Assembly (NCBI GenBank): GCA_001466705.2
Contig: LATX02000232.1
Coordinates: 62,001 to 126,000 of the forward strand
Reading direction: 5' to 3'
Source of the DNA: Moniliophthora roreri
Lineage: Eukaryota; Basidiomycota; Agaricomycetes; Agaricales; Marasmiaceae
Length of the DNA: 64,000 bases
The notes beneath the pieces were generated by a model. The model ran no database searches and had not been told where the DNA came from. It was given only the letters and a program-made list of their open reading frames with translations. Below, in pieces: positions 24,359-36,200 of this stretch (positions are counted from its first letter, which is position 1; the number at the start of each line of letters is the position of its first letter). A program made the translations under genes and the position numbers.

Positions 24359-25523
24359 ATGGATGATGCGTCTTTCCATATCTTTGAGCGATGTCTCTAC
24401 ATCGCTAACATTCTAGCTGCTATCATATACGGTTGGTCGTGTCCCTCAGCTCAAGCTCTACTTAGTTGATCCCTGTCTGTAATCAGGTATTCTCTTATAC
24501 ACTGCTTGCAGCAGTGTTCATCTTCTCGCAACAGGGCATGCCCGCAGCCGGAGGAACAGGATCTTCTTTATCGGATATATCATTGTAATGGTCATTTGCA
24601 TGACTTTTGCTATGGCTTCCAACGCCTTGGCCGGGCAAATGATGTGGATCGAGCATCGAGATATGGAGGGAGGCCCGCTTGCGTATTACCTCGCTACAGC
24701 AGCCAACTGGACAAACGTGACTGGTACCGCCCTCGATATGTTTGGTAATTTCATGGGTGACTTACTTCTGGTACGCATTCTTTCAATGAGCTGTATTGCC
24801 GCTTAACGCATATCCAATATTCTAGCTTTACCGGTGCTACATCATCTGGAGCTCTTCGATAACGGTCATCGTGTTGCCGAGTCTTATCTTCCTCGCTTCT
24901 ACCGGTAGGCCGATAACGCGTCGTCATCTCCGAGCATGCAGCTGAAGCAAATTTCACTCAGCGATGGCTATTATCTCTTGTGTGCAGAGTGCGCTTCCTG
25001 GGTCGAGCTTTTTCGCCAATAATACGATCAACTTTGCGATCCCATGGATAGCCTTAACATGCGGTCTGAACGCCATTCTTACGGGACTTATCACTGCCCG
25101 ACTTCTCGTTGCTCGCCATCGACTCAAAGCTATCCTCGGATCAAATGAGCACTCCACAGCGTACACAAGTGCGGTTTCGATCATTGTAGAGTCGGCTCTA
25201 CCTTTCAGTATTCTTGGTATCATTTTCGCGATACTGCTAGGAAAGGGCAACACGGTTTACATGATATTCAATGGTATCTGGGGGACGTACGCGGTAGGTT
25301 TATCTCGAGACGGTAAATAATGTGACACTGAAATGGACCACAGGGGTTGGCACCCCTTCTCATCATTCATCGGGTCGCACTCGGGAGGGCTTGGTCAAAA
25401 GATACCGCTAACCAGATCATGTCAACTACTCTGAACTTTGCTCAGCAGGCGAATGATTCTACAGTACACGTTTCGGACCTCGAAAAAACCCAAATCAGTG
25501 CATCAAGCGGTAGCCTGGCTTGA
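24359..25523 (+). CDS. Seven-transmembrane membrane protein
   Basis: Spliced reading starts MDDASFHIFERCLYIAN. A first intron (24432-24486) joins ...AAIIYG to ILLYTACSSVHLL; others remove the stretches after GDLLL (about 24771), after LIFLASTG (about 24905) and after GIWGTYA (about 25291), resuming at GLAPLLIIHRVALGRAW. About seven hydrophobic helices result, with the conserved-looking LYRCYIIW at helix 4 and a polar tail ending SSGSLA at the TGA 25521-25523. It resembles a large Agaricomycete family of uncharacterised seven-helix proteins. No ligand or enzymatic function can be inferred. Lies head-to-head with UstYa-like gene 1. Confidence 0.75.
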
Positions 25524-26587
25524 CTTCCTTCAGACCTCTTCACACACATGTGAGGATTCGGTTATCGTCTCAGCCTTATGCATGTTTCCTTTCTTTTACA
25601 AGTTGTAGATATTATTTCACTTGTTTGTACCTAATTTTAGTTGGGACTGAGGTGAATTGGATGTCTCCTTGTTTTAGTACTTGTCGAATCATAGCTTTTT
25701 CCTCCTCCGCACCTGTCATTAGACTTCGTTCCCGCGCAGGTAGCATTACTCCGCACATCCGTCCAGTGGCATGCGGCCTTGCCCCTTACATATAATAGTA
25801 TCTGCTATTCCCTTGATCGAACAAATTGTTCCCGCCGGGTATCTATCCGAATCAGGCGTCTAGTGCATTCTTGGTCATGATAATCAAGCAGGGAGGGATC
25901 AGTCGATGGGGTAGAACCTGATCCTTACGACATGCGAAGCTCTCGAGCAAGCCATTGCTTCCGCAGAGGACACAGAGATATTTTTGGTGCACCTCTTCAA
26001 GGGTCCTAACGATTTCACAGGAGCGGCTGTAATCACCAGAAATATCTGTCCGTTCAAGGACGGGAATCCCACAAGGTCTAATATGTTTTTGGTAGCGAAC
26101 AGGTTGACAGTCATCATTCCAATCAAAGTAGTACTTTGCCAGGCCGTTGGGGTCCGACGGCGGTTACGAGTCCCGTCGTATGAAAGCGCCCGTCCATTTC
26201 CCGGTCTGAATCTACCGATTTGCTACCGATTGCGAACGAGCCCATTGCACCGCCTCCCGATTGGTTGTGGCCCAGGCATGCAATCCACGCGACAACCAAG
26301 CGCCGACGGCTTGCTATGCTCAGATTCCTCAGTTAACATGATCGGTCGTCTCGGAGAAGAGTTACAATAGTTGGAACAGCTGGAATTATCTGCACTCTTG
26401 TATACTAGTAGCAAAATACGTCGATGAACTTGGCTAGAATAACTAAGTGGAAGCGCCCAAATTGCCAAAGTGTGGCGCACGTCTCGTTGCCTTTGAAAAG
26501 GGAAAAAAAATTAAAATTAAAATTAAAATGAGGACCTTGAGGCGTTATAAGCTTCTAGACCACTCACATAGTGTAATGTAATCAAAT
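25524..26587. other. Intergenic DNA
   Basis: No recognisable gene on either strand; short frames look random. A T-rich stretch downstream of 25523 may include the 3' UTR of the seven-TM gene. A short (TTAAAA)n-like run occurs at about 26508-26530. Confidence 0.5.
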
Positions 26588-26824
26588 TCAGTCATCAGCA
26601 TCCAAAATATCTGCTGCGGACTGCAGCCATGCTGCAGGCTGCGGTCCCTTTGCGATATCCTCGTCTATATCTACAGACTGATTAAGCAACCCATATATGA
26701 CGACTAGTAGCAGGAGACATTTACCAGCAACTTCTTCAATTGGAATTGTCAACGCCGTTGAAGTCAATCGATAGCAAATGAGAATGACGGTAGTTTGGAG
26801 GATGAATGACTTGATAAGTTGCAT
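26588..26824 (-). CDS. Candidate small secreted peptide
   Basis: Starts MQLIKSFILQTTVILICYRL, a good signal peptide. The unspliced frame is 78 codons, but a 54-nt intron fits well: donor GTAAAT just after EEVA, branch-like GCTTAATC, acceptor CTGTAG, all in frame. Splicing gives 60 residues; after the signal peptide remains a short acidic peptide with IPIEEVADIDEDIAKGPQ, then AAWLQSAADILDADD. It has no cysteines and no dibasic site. It lies between two UstYa-like genes, the kind of place where precursor peptides of fungal RiPPs are found, but nothing in the sequence proves this. It could also be a fortuitous frame. Confidence 0.4.
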   Translation of the reverse strand: MQLIKSFILQTTVILICYRLTSTALTIPIEEVAGKCLLLLVVIYGLLNQSVDIDEDIAKGPQPAAWLQSAADILDADD

Positions 26825-27085
26825 TGAGGAAATCGAGGTTCGGTATGAGCGACGTATTCTATCTAATGTCTAATGTCCTGTTTTTATGAAGAAGTGGATG
26901 GTCTATTTTAGACCTGCTGTGCGGAAGAGGTTTGAGTTTACAACTTCTGACTCGGGCATCAGATACCTCCCGCGGCGTGCAGGAACCGTTATGCATACTC
27001 ATAGCACGTTTAGAGAAGAAATCAAAAAGATATTTCCATATTATTCTCAATCTATTTATGTACAAATCTTACCAAACGGTAACCA

Positions 27086-27718
27086 TCAATACAGGACTGT
27101 CAATTTTTGAGCCTTTTCCAATGAATGATACGCCGCTACCCAATCACGGCAAATGTACTCCCTCGGCAACATGGCCCCGCTGTCCTTATCGCCAACCATA
27201 GGATCCAGATGAACATCGGCGTTACAGAGTACGGCCTGGCGCCAGTAGTTTAAGCAGTGTTGAGTGGTGGGGTCGGATGCACCGCGAGAGTTATTATACT
27301 TGTACATATCCACCAGTGCAACCCTGAGAACATTAAGGCACCGAAGTTGATGGAACATCGAGGTCGTGTAGTTCTGCACGTAACCGCCTTTTGCGAGGCT
27401 GAACATCCCATCACCGGGAAATAGAGATTCCCATTCTCGCGCATTTTCAGGATAGCCGTTCAGGCGATAATGAACGCTGTCTTCGATGTACATCCGTACA
27501 GGCTGAGTAGGTATGACGTCCCATATACCGAGCGTGTCATCGCGACGCGAATGTTCTTGCGAAGCTGTTGAATATGTCATGTCAAGACCCTGAAGGACAC
27601 AAATGTGATAGCACTTACCGATTGCACGAACCTGGTAGAAGTGATATTCCAAAAGAAAAACAAGTAGCAGATTCGCGAAAATGACTGCGATGAGCGCAGA
27701 CGTTTGGAACGAGGCCAT
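27086..27718 (-). CDS. UstYa/DUF3328-like oxidase 2
   Basis: Second member of the family. N-terminal anchor ALIAVIFANLLLVFLLEYHF. A 54-nt in-frame intron is likely (donor GTAAGT after RAI, acceptor CAACAG), giving RAIASQEHSRRDDTLGIWD and about 192 residues. Core features: YIEDSVHYRLNGYP, the first signature as FHQLRCLNVLR and the second as TTQHCLNYWRQ, then CNADVHLDP and CRDWVAAYH. In the first signature the second His is Arg (HQLRC), and in the second the leading position is Thr, so only part of the copper-ligand-like set of gene 1 is kept. It may have a different or reduced activity. Same strand as its neighbours at 26588 and 27888. Confidence 0.8.
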   Translation of the reverse strand: MASFQTSALIAVIFANLLLVFLLEYHFYQVRAIGKCYHICVLQGLDMTYSTASQEHSRRDDTLGIWDVIPTQPVRMYIEDSVHYRLNGYPENAREWESLFPGDGMFSLAKGGYVQNYTTSMFHQLRCLNVLRVALVDMYKYNNSRGASDPTTQHCLNYWRQAVLCNADVHLDPMVGDKDSGAMLPREYICRDWVAAYHSLEKAQKLTVLY

Positions 27719-27887
27719 TGTGCTGTAAGTTAGAGAGGTCGCGTTTCTGAAAAGAGTGCACTGATATTGAACTCCGGGTGCTGTATCAAAGGTTTATGAT
27801 TTCAATCCATCAATTTCTTGTTTACAAAATAGGCTACGGATAGCCTCCGGTCCCAATTTGTTCCATGCTTAGAATGACTGCTGCTGT

Positions 27888-28858
27888 TCAATATAAAAAA
27901 CTAATAGACGCGTCAGAGACTTTCCTGATCATGGGAAAAACGGGAACTACTCACTGTTGTCGGTCCATCCGAGGTACATCAAATCCGCATTGCAATGCTG
28001 ATTATACGGGGAGCAAACAACCTCAAAGTTCTGATCGGAAGCTGAAGGACAGGGAAATGTCGGCGTTCGGGCACGAAGTCCGTAAGATAAGGAAAGGGAG
28101 GCAAGCAGATGTTGCCGTTTCGGCGGCCAGATCTTTTGACCAGGTTTTCCAAAGTAGGCAGGTGGAACCGAATCCAGAAACCAGACATCGAGGACTACTG
28201 GCTCACTTCCATGGTCTGAGTAAATGGATGCAGCCTTCTTCGTCTCATTGAATGCCGGTATATCAATGGTTAACCTGCAATTTTCCATTCCCCAGTCCAT
28301 TATGCGAAATTGGGCGATCGTAGTGACCTATTCAGAGAAATTTGCATTCAGTTCGATGAGAGTGAAGCTCAACTAATACCGACCTCCTGATTAACCACGA
28401 TCCTCTGTACTTCCAGAGGCATATACCCGTCGGGTGTTAAGTAGTAATCATGGTCTTCGGGGATGACATACTGGCTCCCATTGGAATAAACTGAAGCGAT
28501 ATACCGCGGCCTGTTTATAACGGGCGAATGGGTATGGTTCGACTTCGTATTGTCATACAACGAATCCAGACCGATGTACGTCGAACGATATTCCAAGTTT
28601 GCAATGTCGTAGCTTGAGGCAACGTGAGTTCTGTTAGACGCTAAAAATTGGCATACAAGTGCCAAATTTATGGCGGTCAAAAAGGTCGCAAGTGCGAGCA
28701 GAGCATTGCGCCATGGACCTGAGAGAACCAGATGTGATTAGCTGGCTTCTCGTGCACATGAGAAGGTGTTCACCCTCAGTCGGGGGTCGCTCCTGGTCAG
28801 GAGATTGAGGAAGAGCGTCGTAGACTTTACGCCCGGTAAACATGAGGTTCTTCAGCAA
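27888..28858 (-). CDS. Single-pass membrane glycoprotein-like protein, unknown function
   Basis: Assembled from four exons. Exon 1 starts MLKNLMFTGRKVYDALPQSP. After a short intron the next exon begins with a membrane helix, WRNALLALATFLTAINLALV, then NLEYRSTYIGLDSLYDN and INRPRYIASV. Removing an intron near 28376-28326 joins VNQE to VTTIAQFRIMDWGMENCRL. The last part holds FPCPSASDQNFEVVC and CNADLMYLGWTDNS, with a final short exon ending FLY at the TGA 27888-27890. The N-tail plus one helix plus an Asn-glycosylatable outer domain with paired cysteines recurs in many Agaricomycete proteins of unknown role. I do not know a function. Confidence 0.7.
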
Positions 28859-29171
28859 CAGTAAGAGGACAAAACTAAGCTGTTTCTGTTAAAATGGGCA
28901 AACTTCCGCAAGTCCGGAGCCAAACTGGTGGTTGCAACTTACCTCGGATAGACGGAGACAGGATGGAGATCAAAGGTGATCAGAAGCAACGAGTCACGTA
29001 CGTATATCCCGAAAGAACAGCAATACCCTAAGCAAATCCGGATTCTGTGCATCGTGATCGCTATAAAAAGAATGCGGCTGTCATGTAACCGTATCACACA
29101 TCAGCGGGGATCCAATAAGAAAAGAGCGCGGTACCTCAGTCACAGCCCTCAACGTTTACTCCGCATCTATC

Positions 29172-30191
29172 ATGTCGAAACCCACGGTCCATCGCGTCCA
29201 GGAGCTAACCGGTACGGCTACACCCTTGTCGACAAATGAAGGAGATTGACAATTCCTGTAGAGTCAGAGGTTGTCCATTTGACTGACATTCATGTCAGAG
29301 CATATGAAGGCGGTACGGGCACCGGTTTGAGCAGTCCATGACTAGACCTCAATGATACTCAACCTGTCTAGACTTTTCCATGCTGATATCTTTAGGAGGA
29401 GATTGGAGTCTGGCTCCATACATAGCAAGAGCGATAATCCGTGCTACACTCCTCGAAGGCGAGATCTACGTAGTGAAGAATGACTCGAACCAGATTGTTT
29501 CATTTGGTCTTTGGTTTAGGCCGGGGACTGAGGTTTTTTCGACGTGAGCTTTCTGCTGATACTCCGATACGAAAACGTTCACACCTTCAAAGCCCAGAGC
29601 AGCGTGTGCTCGGATTTGACGACTTCTTCAAGAAGCTGAAGCCAGAGATGCAGGAGTGGTATAGCAATACAGTGAGTTCTAGTGTTGATCGTCGAATTTC
29701 ATTCTGTCACTGTGTATCTGCAGTATCCCGAGTACTTGAAAAAATATTTAGATGGAGTATTCACGAAAGAGGTAGACAACTCACAGTTTATCACGTCGCA
29801 GAGGTTGATTAGAATCATAGGAAACGTCGAAGCGTTGGTGGTGCTCCAACCTCGTAACTAGCCCAGAGTACCAAGGTCGAGGATATGCAACTGCAATCGT
29901 CAACGCGGTATTAGAGAAGGTAAGCCAAGAAATTCGACATGTATAAACTGAGCTTAACATACACATGAACCAGGTTGCCAAGCAGAACGAGTTCATCGGT
30001 CTGGCTACTGCACCCCCTTTGAACGTGAGTACCGATTACTCCTATGCAGCGTATTCGGCGAGTCATGGTGATCTGGTATATTGCAGGTCAGGAAGTATTT
30101 ATCAATGGGATTTAAAGAGAGAACCGCCTTCTCATTACCATCTCCTGCTGGAGATCAGGTCGTCCACGTATTCAGTAAGGGTTCGGCTTGA
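29172..30191 (+). CDS. GNAT-family N-acetyltransferase
   Basis: Reconstructed from several exons. Likely start MSKPTVHRVQEL. Later exons read GGDWSLAPYIARAII, EGEIYVVKNDSNQIVSFGLW, EQRVLGFDDFFKKL, YPEYLKKYLDGVF, WWCSNLVTSPEYQGRGYATA, VAKQNEFIGLATAPPLN and VRKYLSMGFKERTAF, ending at TGA 30189-30191. The YQGRGYA segment is the acetyl-CoA-binding motif A (Q/RxxGxG/A) of GNAT enzymes. Introns of 49-63 nt with GT...AG ends connect the frames exactly. The exon structure between 29222 and 29392 is uncertain. Substrate cannot be predicted; nearness to the UstYa-like genes may be chance. Confidence 0.8.
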
Positions 30192-33100
30192 TTCGTTTTG
30201 TGAAGCCAAGAGGTTGGCGAAAAACGCGGTCGAGTATCTAATATAGACGGTATCGAGTTCAATTGTTCAGGACTGGACCCTAAGAATTCCAATCCGCCGG
30301 GGTTACCAGCGACGATCAACGCGACGCTGTCGGTCGTAACGTTGATCCCTTTTCCAGAACGACCATGCAATCAACCTACCCAAGGGCTCAACTTCTGCAG
30401 CATTTCAGCCCGGATACCTGGATGGAAGTTTGGTAGGGTGACCGCAGTTCCCTGCAAGAGCTGCGATCGGATGTAAGAGTCGTCGGAACGATACAGCTAC
30501 CTAAGTGAAAGCATTAGATCCACTCACTTGGCCTCTATTGATCTAAAGTCGTTCGAAAATATGCTCGTGGCTTTGACCGGCCTTTGTGTGTCGTGCTAGC
30601 ATTGGTACCAGTAGTAATAATGTCCTGGGACGTCGATATGGGTATAACCTGCTCGCGGCGGTCAATGACCGAGGAGGTTCAGGCAAACAAACGGACAACC
30701 CCTAACCCCGGTCTCGCCTTCCTTATTCCGCCTATGGCCTCTCCTCGCACCCGGATAACCCAGAAGCTCCTGGTGCCATCCGACGCTCTTTACCACCGTC
30801 AATATTGTGCCTACATCACTTCCACTATCTCCAGAGTGAGCGTTCGCCATCAGCGTCTCCTTTTGCAACGCTGATGGGTTTCGGTGGGTTTTTTCGATTT
30901 TCTTAGAGCTTCGCCATGCTGATAGCTGAGCAGGGAGTTTTGACATAGTCGGAAACAGCCTCTCTCAATTGTCGTTTCCTTACGCACTCCATAACTTGGA
31001 TTGGATCTTTTTGACGATCCCGGCAAGCTCAGGCCTACCGTTGCATCCCCACGAATCGGGACTTTTAGCGAGCGAAGCATGAAGATGTCAGGTAGCTAGG
31101 CTCTAGAGACGGCAGTGAGCGGAAAGGTGTGTTTTTACGTTTTTCGTCTCTGGCATCTATGAGTACTGAGGACTACACCACTCATTACAGATACTCTTCA
31201 ATCACGATGGTTCGACTCGAAAGCCTCTTTCAAGCCCAGGCCATTTGAAGAAGCAATGCAGACATCATGCATCCAATCTCCGTAATTGTCGTTGGTGTAA
31301 GGAGGTCCTATGGATACCATACACGAGCAGTAACTGTGCGCGTCCATGTTGGACATTGTCGCTCTTGACCTTGGAGACATCCCAGCGCTCAACCATATCT
31401 CCTCACCTCATCTGCAAGAGTACCCTCACTACGTTCTAACCGTCGAGATATCACTCTCGAAGGGAATCGGGCCTTGCTAAGAAGAGACCCAGACAAGCCC
31501 CCATATGACCCACGAAGCCACGACAGTACCCAAGATTACGGTCTATCATTGCGAGTAGAAACGATGAAGTATGTTGTTTCCCTAGCCCTTTAGGCTAAGT
31601 TTAATCCGATCGTATCCTGTTTAGCTGCCACTATCAGGAAGATGCGATGGGATTACTTCAGCCTGGTTCAACTCTCGGCACAATGTCCCACAAGGCACTA
31701 CCTTACTCACAGATGGCTCTCTCGTTCCATAATTAGGTGTCATCGCGCAGCTCCGCTCGAAGCTCTGGTGCATGTGATGATCTGAATCACGGCGTGGTGG
31801 CTTCAACCGAGACCAAGGTTCGTTTTTTTTTCTGTTTGTCTGCATCTTCCGGTCATTCAAGTTCCTTCTTTACGACCTCTTTTTGCATTTGCACGTGATG
31901 TTGACTTTTAATTCTTCAACAGACCGAGATCAAGATTTTGGTCAAGATTCGATGCAGTTCGTTTCGAAGAAGCCTCTGTGCTTCCGATACCTATTACTCG
32001 CAACATTCCATATCTTGTCTTTCACACCGACCCTGTTTTTGGAGTTTTGAGTCGATGCTGGGTGTTGAGTATTGGACAGATAAAGATGGATGAGGTACTT
32101 GCATAGGCTGAGCTTGGTGCGTTACTTCATCTCTTTAGAGTCCATTTTTTCGCCATACTGACGATATGAGCAGGTAGTCTTGGCCTCTACCCGATAGTAG
32201 GAAGCCTCCCAGTTCCTTGCAGCTCGCAATGATGGCTCTTCAACAGCCTTCTACCGCGTTAGTTCCCTCAAACCGGATGCACTGAAGCCTGCCGTCACAT
32301 TCCCTACGGAGTAGTGGTCCCTTCGGTGTTGTTATCAAAGGTTTTGGCATCAGGTGCGCGAAGGTGGCAGATGGTTTGAAGAGCGGAGTTTTCGAGATGG
32401 CAATGAACGGAGATGCGCGATAATCTGAACAATGTTCGTGATGGCCTCAGAGTCCCGGGATGTTATTACCAAAGTGGAAAGTTTAGTGCTTAGAACGAAG
32501 TACGCTCCTTTGTTATGCTTCTCTCTTCATGATGATCTGACGTCGCGTCATAGTAGTAATAGGCGTCAAGAGTTGTACAGCCGAAGAATCCCAGCTTGCC
32601 AGGTGGTATGCGGTGAGCATACTATGTGCAGATGTGTTGCTTCTGAAGTAGCAGTCGCCAATGAATGTGGTTGGTTATGGGCCGTGGCATGCTCCTTGTC
32701 CGGAAAATCAAACAAGGTGTTTACCTTACGTTTCTTAGGAATGCAGACGGTCTGACTATCCAAAATGTACCAGGCCTACCTCACCAAGCTTGATATCTCT
32801 TCAACCAAGATGAAGCGAATCACCACCTCGACAATACGAGAGGTATCAGACCCGTCCCGTCCCATCGCGGGTGTAGTGTTGGCGGGTAGTAGGGTTACCA
32901 CATCGCGCCGTAGGGTACCCGTTGCATGATACGAAACCTACCGATGATCATCAGTGCGGGGTTGTTAGGAGTTGAATGAGAGGATTGGGTGCTGGTCATG
33001 GGGACACGATGGTTATTCGTTGCCTGGCATTGGCAATACCAAATGTCTTATCGTCGACATTGTGAGTGTCCGGCTTTCTTCCACCGCTAATTTATGGAGG

Positions 33101-33298
33101 CAGGCTTTTGTGGTTCTCATGAAGTATAATATCGTGTACAAAGCCCTACTCGATAATCTAGACCTCAGGGACATTCAGTGCTGATACACTGGCGAGATGA
33201 GTGTAACCATCAAATGATCGAAGATGGGTGTCAAGATGTTTATCAAGGTTATGTATATTGGCAGTGAGTGTTCCTCAGCCCCTTGTTCCTCAACCACG
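30192..33298. other. Long intergenic region with degenerate dispersed repeats
   Basis: Only short, unconvincing frames on both strands. Blocks at 30895-31190 and 31910-32420 resemble each other and 21836-22330. I found no transposase or polymerase motif, so these may be old non-autonomous repeats or gene relics. The last 100 bases before 33299 should hold the VPS10 promoter, but I see no clear TATA box. Confidence 0.5.
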
Positions 33299-36200
33299 AT
33301 GATGATTCTACGGCACTGGTCAGATTCTTCTGGCCTTCTTTTCTTTTTCTTCTCTGTATTCTGGTTGCTTTCTAGGGTAGGAAGTGTTGCAGCAGGGGAA
33401 GTGTCTCATTCGGTATCGTCATTTGACAATCCCCCAGCGAGGTTATTCTATTTTGATGATTCTGAGGTGGGTAAACCTGTGTTTCATTCATTATCGTTCT
33501 CATTATCGCAGAGCGTAATTTACTTTGATGCCATAGCTGGCACGGTCTATGTGTCCTCCGACGAAGGCAAGACCTGGTCACCCGCATCCGACATACCCCA
33601 AGGCGAAGCTCTCATGGTTATAGAGCATCCTTTCGACAATTCTTACGCCTTCGTCTTAACGGACTCGGACGTCCATTACCGCACAGTGGACCGCGGGAAA
33701 ACCTGGAGGCGCTTTGAAGTTCCTGCACGTCTCGCAATGACAGCACGACCGCTGTCATTCCATTCGGATAAGCAGAAATATGGGTATATCCTTTATCAAG
33801 GAACAGTCTGCGATAAAGATGGTTGGGGAGCTATTTGTTGGGATGAGGTGTGTCTCTACCTGTTTGTTTCTCTTTCTAAGCGTTGACGCCAAAATAGACA
33901 TATTACACAACCGATGCCTTTGCCTCAAAACCAAAGAAACTTCTCTCCAACACCCAACGCTGTCAATTCGCCCACTCATCTAGAGCCTTTGAACATAGCG
34001 CACCCGCTGACCTCGTTTATTGCGTCGCATTCGATCATACCACTTCAACTGGTGCCGTACCGTCAATCGAATCCTCCAAGCTCTTCTCTTCGATAGACTT
34101 CTTCCAGTCCAACAAGATGGTCGAGGATTTGGGTATCGGCAGGAATGCACGTGGGGTTGTGGCGTTCGCCATTGTCTCCAAATTCGCAGTCGTAGCCTTG
34201 AAGGACTTCTCACAGGGAAGCAAGGGCGACATGGTGCTCTACGTCACAGTAGACACCCTGACATGGGCCCGCGCCGAGTTCCCTCACGCTTCATCAGCCC
34301 AACTCCGCGAAAGCGCGTTTACGGTTGTCGAATCGCCCATACACTCGCTAGCAGTTGACATAGTCACGCAGGGCTCTGGGACGATAGGCACCCTGTTTGT
34401 ATCCAACTCGAACGGAACGTACTTTACCCAATCTCTCAAGGACACCAACCGGAATGAGGCGGGATATGTGGATTATGAGCAGATATATGGCCTTGAAGGT
34501 GTTGGTTTAGCGAACATCGTGGCGAACCCCGATCAGGTTGAGGGAGGTTGGGGCGTAGAAAAGATGCTGAAAAGTCGGATTACTTGGGACGATGGAAGGA
34601 GTTGGAAGAACATCCAACCACCGTTGCATGATGCACGAGGAAATAGGATCAACTGTAATGCTAAAAATACGGTAAGCCCTGCTTTCTGTATTGCACTTCC
34701 AAAGGCTGATGAAGGAGTAGCAGGAATGTTCTCTGCATCTACATTCAGCGACAGCACCGCATAACTTTGGACCAATCTTCAACTCACCGTCACCGGGTAT
34801 CTTCGTGGGTGTTGGTAGCGTTGGTGATACACTTTTACCGTATGAAGAAGTGAGTTACTCTTCACCCTCGTTTGTCTCTGTAGCGGTTGATAGTTGCAAG
34901 TGCGATACATACCTTTCAACAGACGCCGGTATTTCATGGAGTCATATTCGGTTCTGGCCACACAAGTACGAGTTCGGCGACTCTGGAAGCGTCCTCGTAG
35001 CTGTCAACGACAAAGAAACGACAGACGAAGTAGCGTATTCACTCGACCTCGGGAAGAACTGGTTAGTTTTCGTGTTTCATGTTCACTTTCGAGTAGTCGG
35101 CAGCTAACGCAATCTCCGGACAGGTATACGTACAAATTCGGAGTCAAACTACGTGCTCGAGCTCTAGTCACGCTCCCTGATTCCACATCGCAAAAGTTCA
35201 TCTTAGTTGGACAAGTATCGCGGAAAGACCAGACAAACAACGTCGGCCGCTTTGTCACTGTTTTCCTCGACTTTGCGGACACTAGAGGCAGGAAGTGTGG
35301 AGACAGTGACTACGAAAAGTGGTACGCTAGCCCGAGGGACAAAGAGTGTTTGATGGGGCATAAGGCACGCTTCTTCTCTACTCCTCTACGGCTGATAGAG
35401 CCAAGAGCTAACGTAAACCCACAGCGATACTATAGACGCCGCAAGCCCTCAGCAGATTGCTACGTAGGAGATAAATTCCAGGATCCCATCGAGCAGGAGG
35501 AAGACTGCAAGTGTGGAGATGAGGATTTCGAATGGTGAGTGTTTGTCCCCAACAGCACGACGTCATGGTCCAACCAACTCTTTTCTGGCAGTGACTTCAA
35601 CTACACACCCTCAGGCGATCAATGTGTAGCGTTGGGTCCGGAACCAATACCTGCCAGTATCTGTTTGGACTCGAATAGCAAGTACATGGGCTCAAGTGGT
35701 TGGAGGCGAATTCCTGGTGACACCTGTGTTGGCGGTTAGTCGAGCTTTATTTTAGCCGCTGCGGAAAACACTAATTTTGGTCGTTCATAGGACCCAAGGC
35801 CAATAAAGACAAGAAAATTGAGAAAGACTGTACTCAGGCTCAACCTGCGGAAGGCGAAATCCGGCACCAGACATTCGAATTTCCCGATTTCGTTGAACAA
35901 CATGCGTATTTCCGTGACTCCAAGGTACTTGTTCGCCTGGCACGTTCTCGCACATGACTGATAGAACCTTTAATAGACGCTCCTAGTCAGACTACATAAT
36001 TTTGCCGTCTACCAATCTTCCAATGAAGGGTACACCTGGCAGCAAATCCACCCTAAAGAAAGGTTTTTGGCGTTTTACCATCACCCGTACTCCAACGAGC
36101 GGGCGTACTTGATCACAGCGGAAAATCGCATTTATATTACGACAGATACTGGTCGGTCGTGGCACAGGGTGTGTTCTCGTCTCTTCATTCTTCTGAGGAG

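Noticed and set aside
27888..28858. A third UstYa-like gene
   Set aside because: It lacks any HxxHC motif; the YRSTYIGLD and FPCP patterns belong to a different one-TM family.
30584..32763. Short frames on both strands as possible genes
   Set aside because: No motif, no consistent splice structure, and the area overlaps degenerate repeats.
33224..33298. Earlier start for VPS10 at 33224
   Set aside because: The ATG at 33299 places the hydrophobic signal peptide at the N-terminus; the earlier start would add 25 residues before it.
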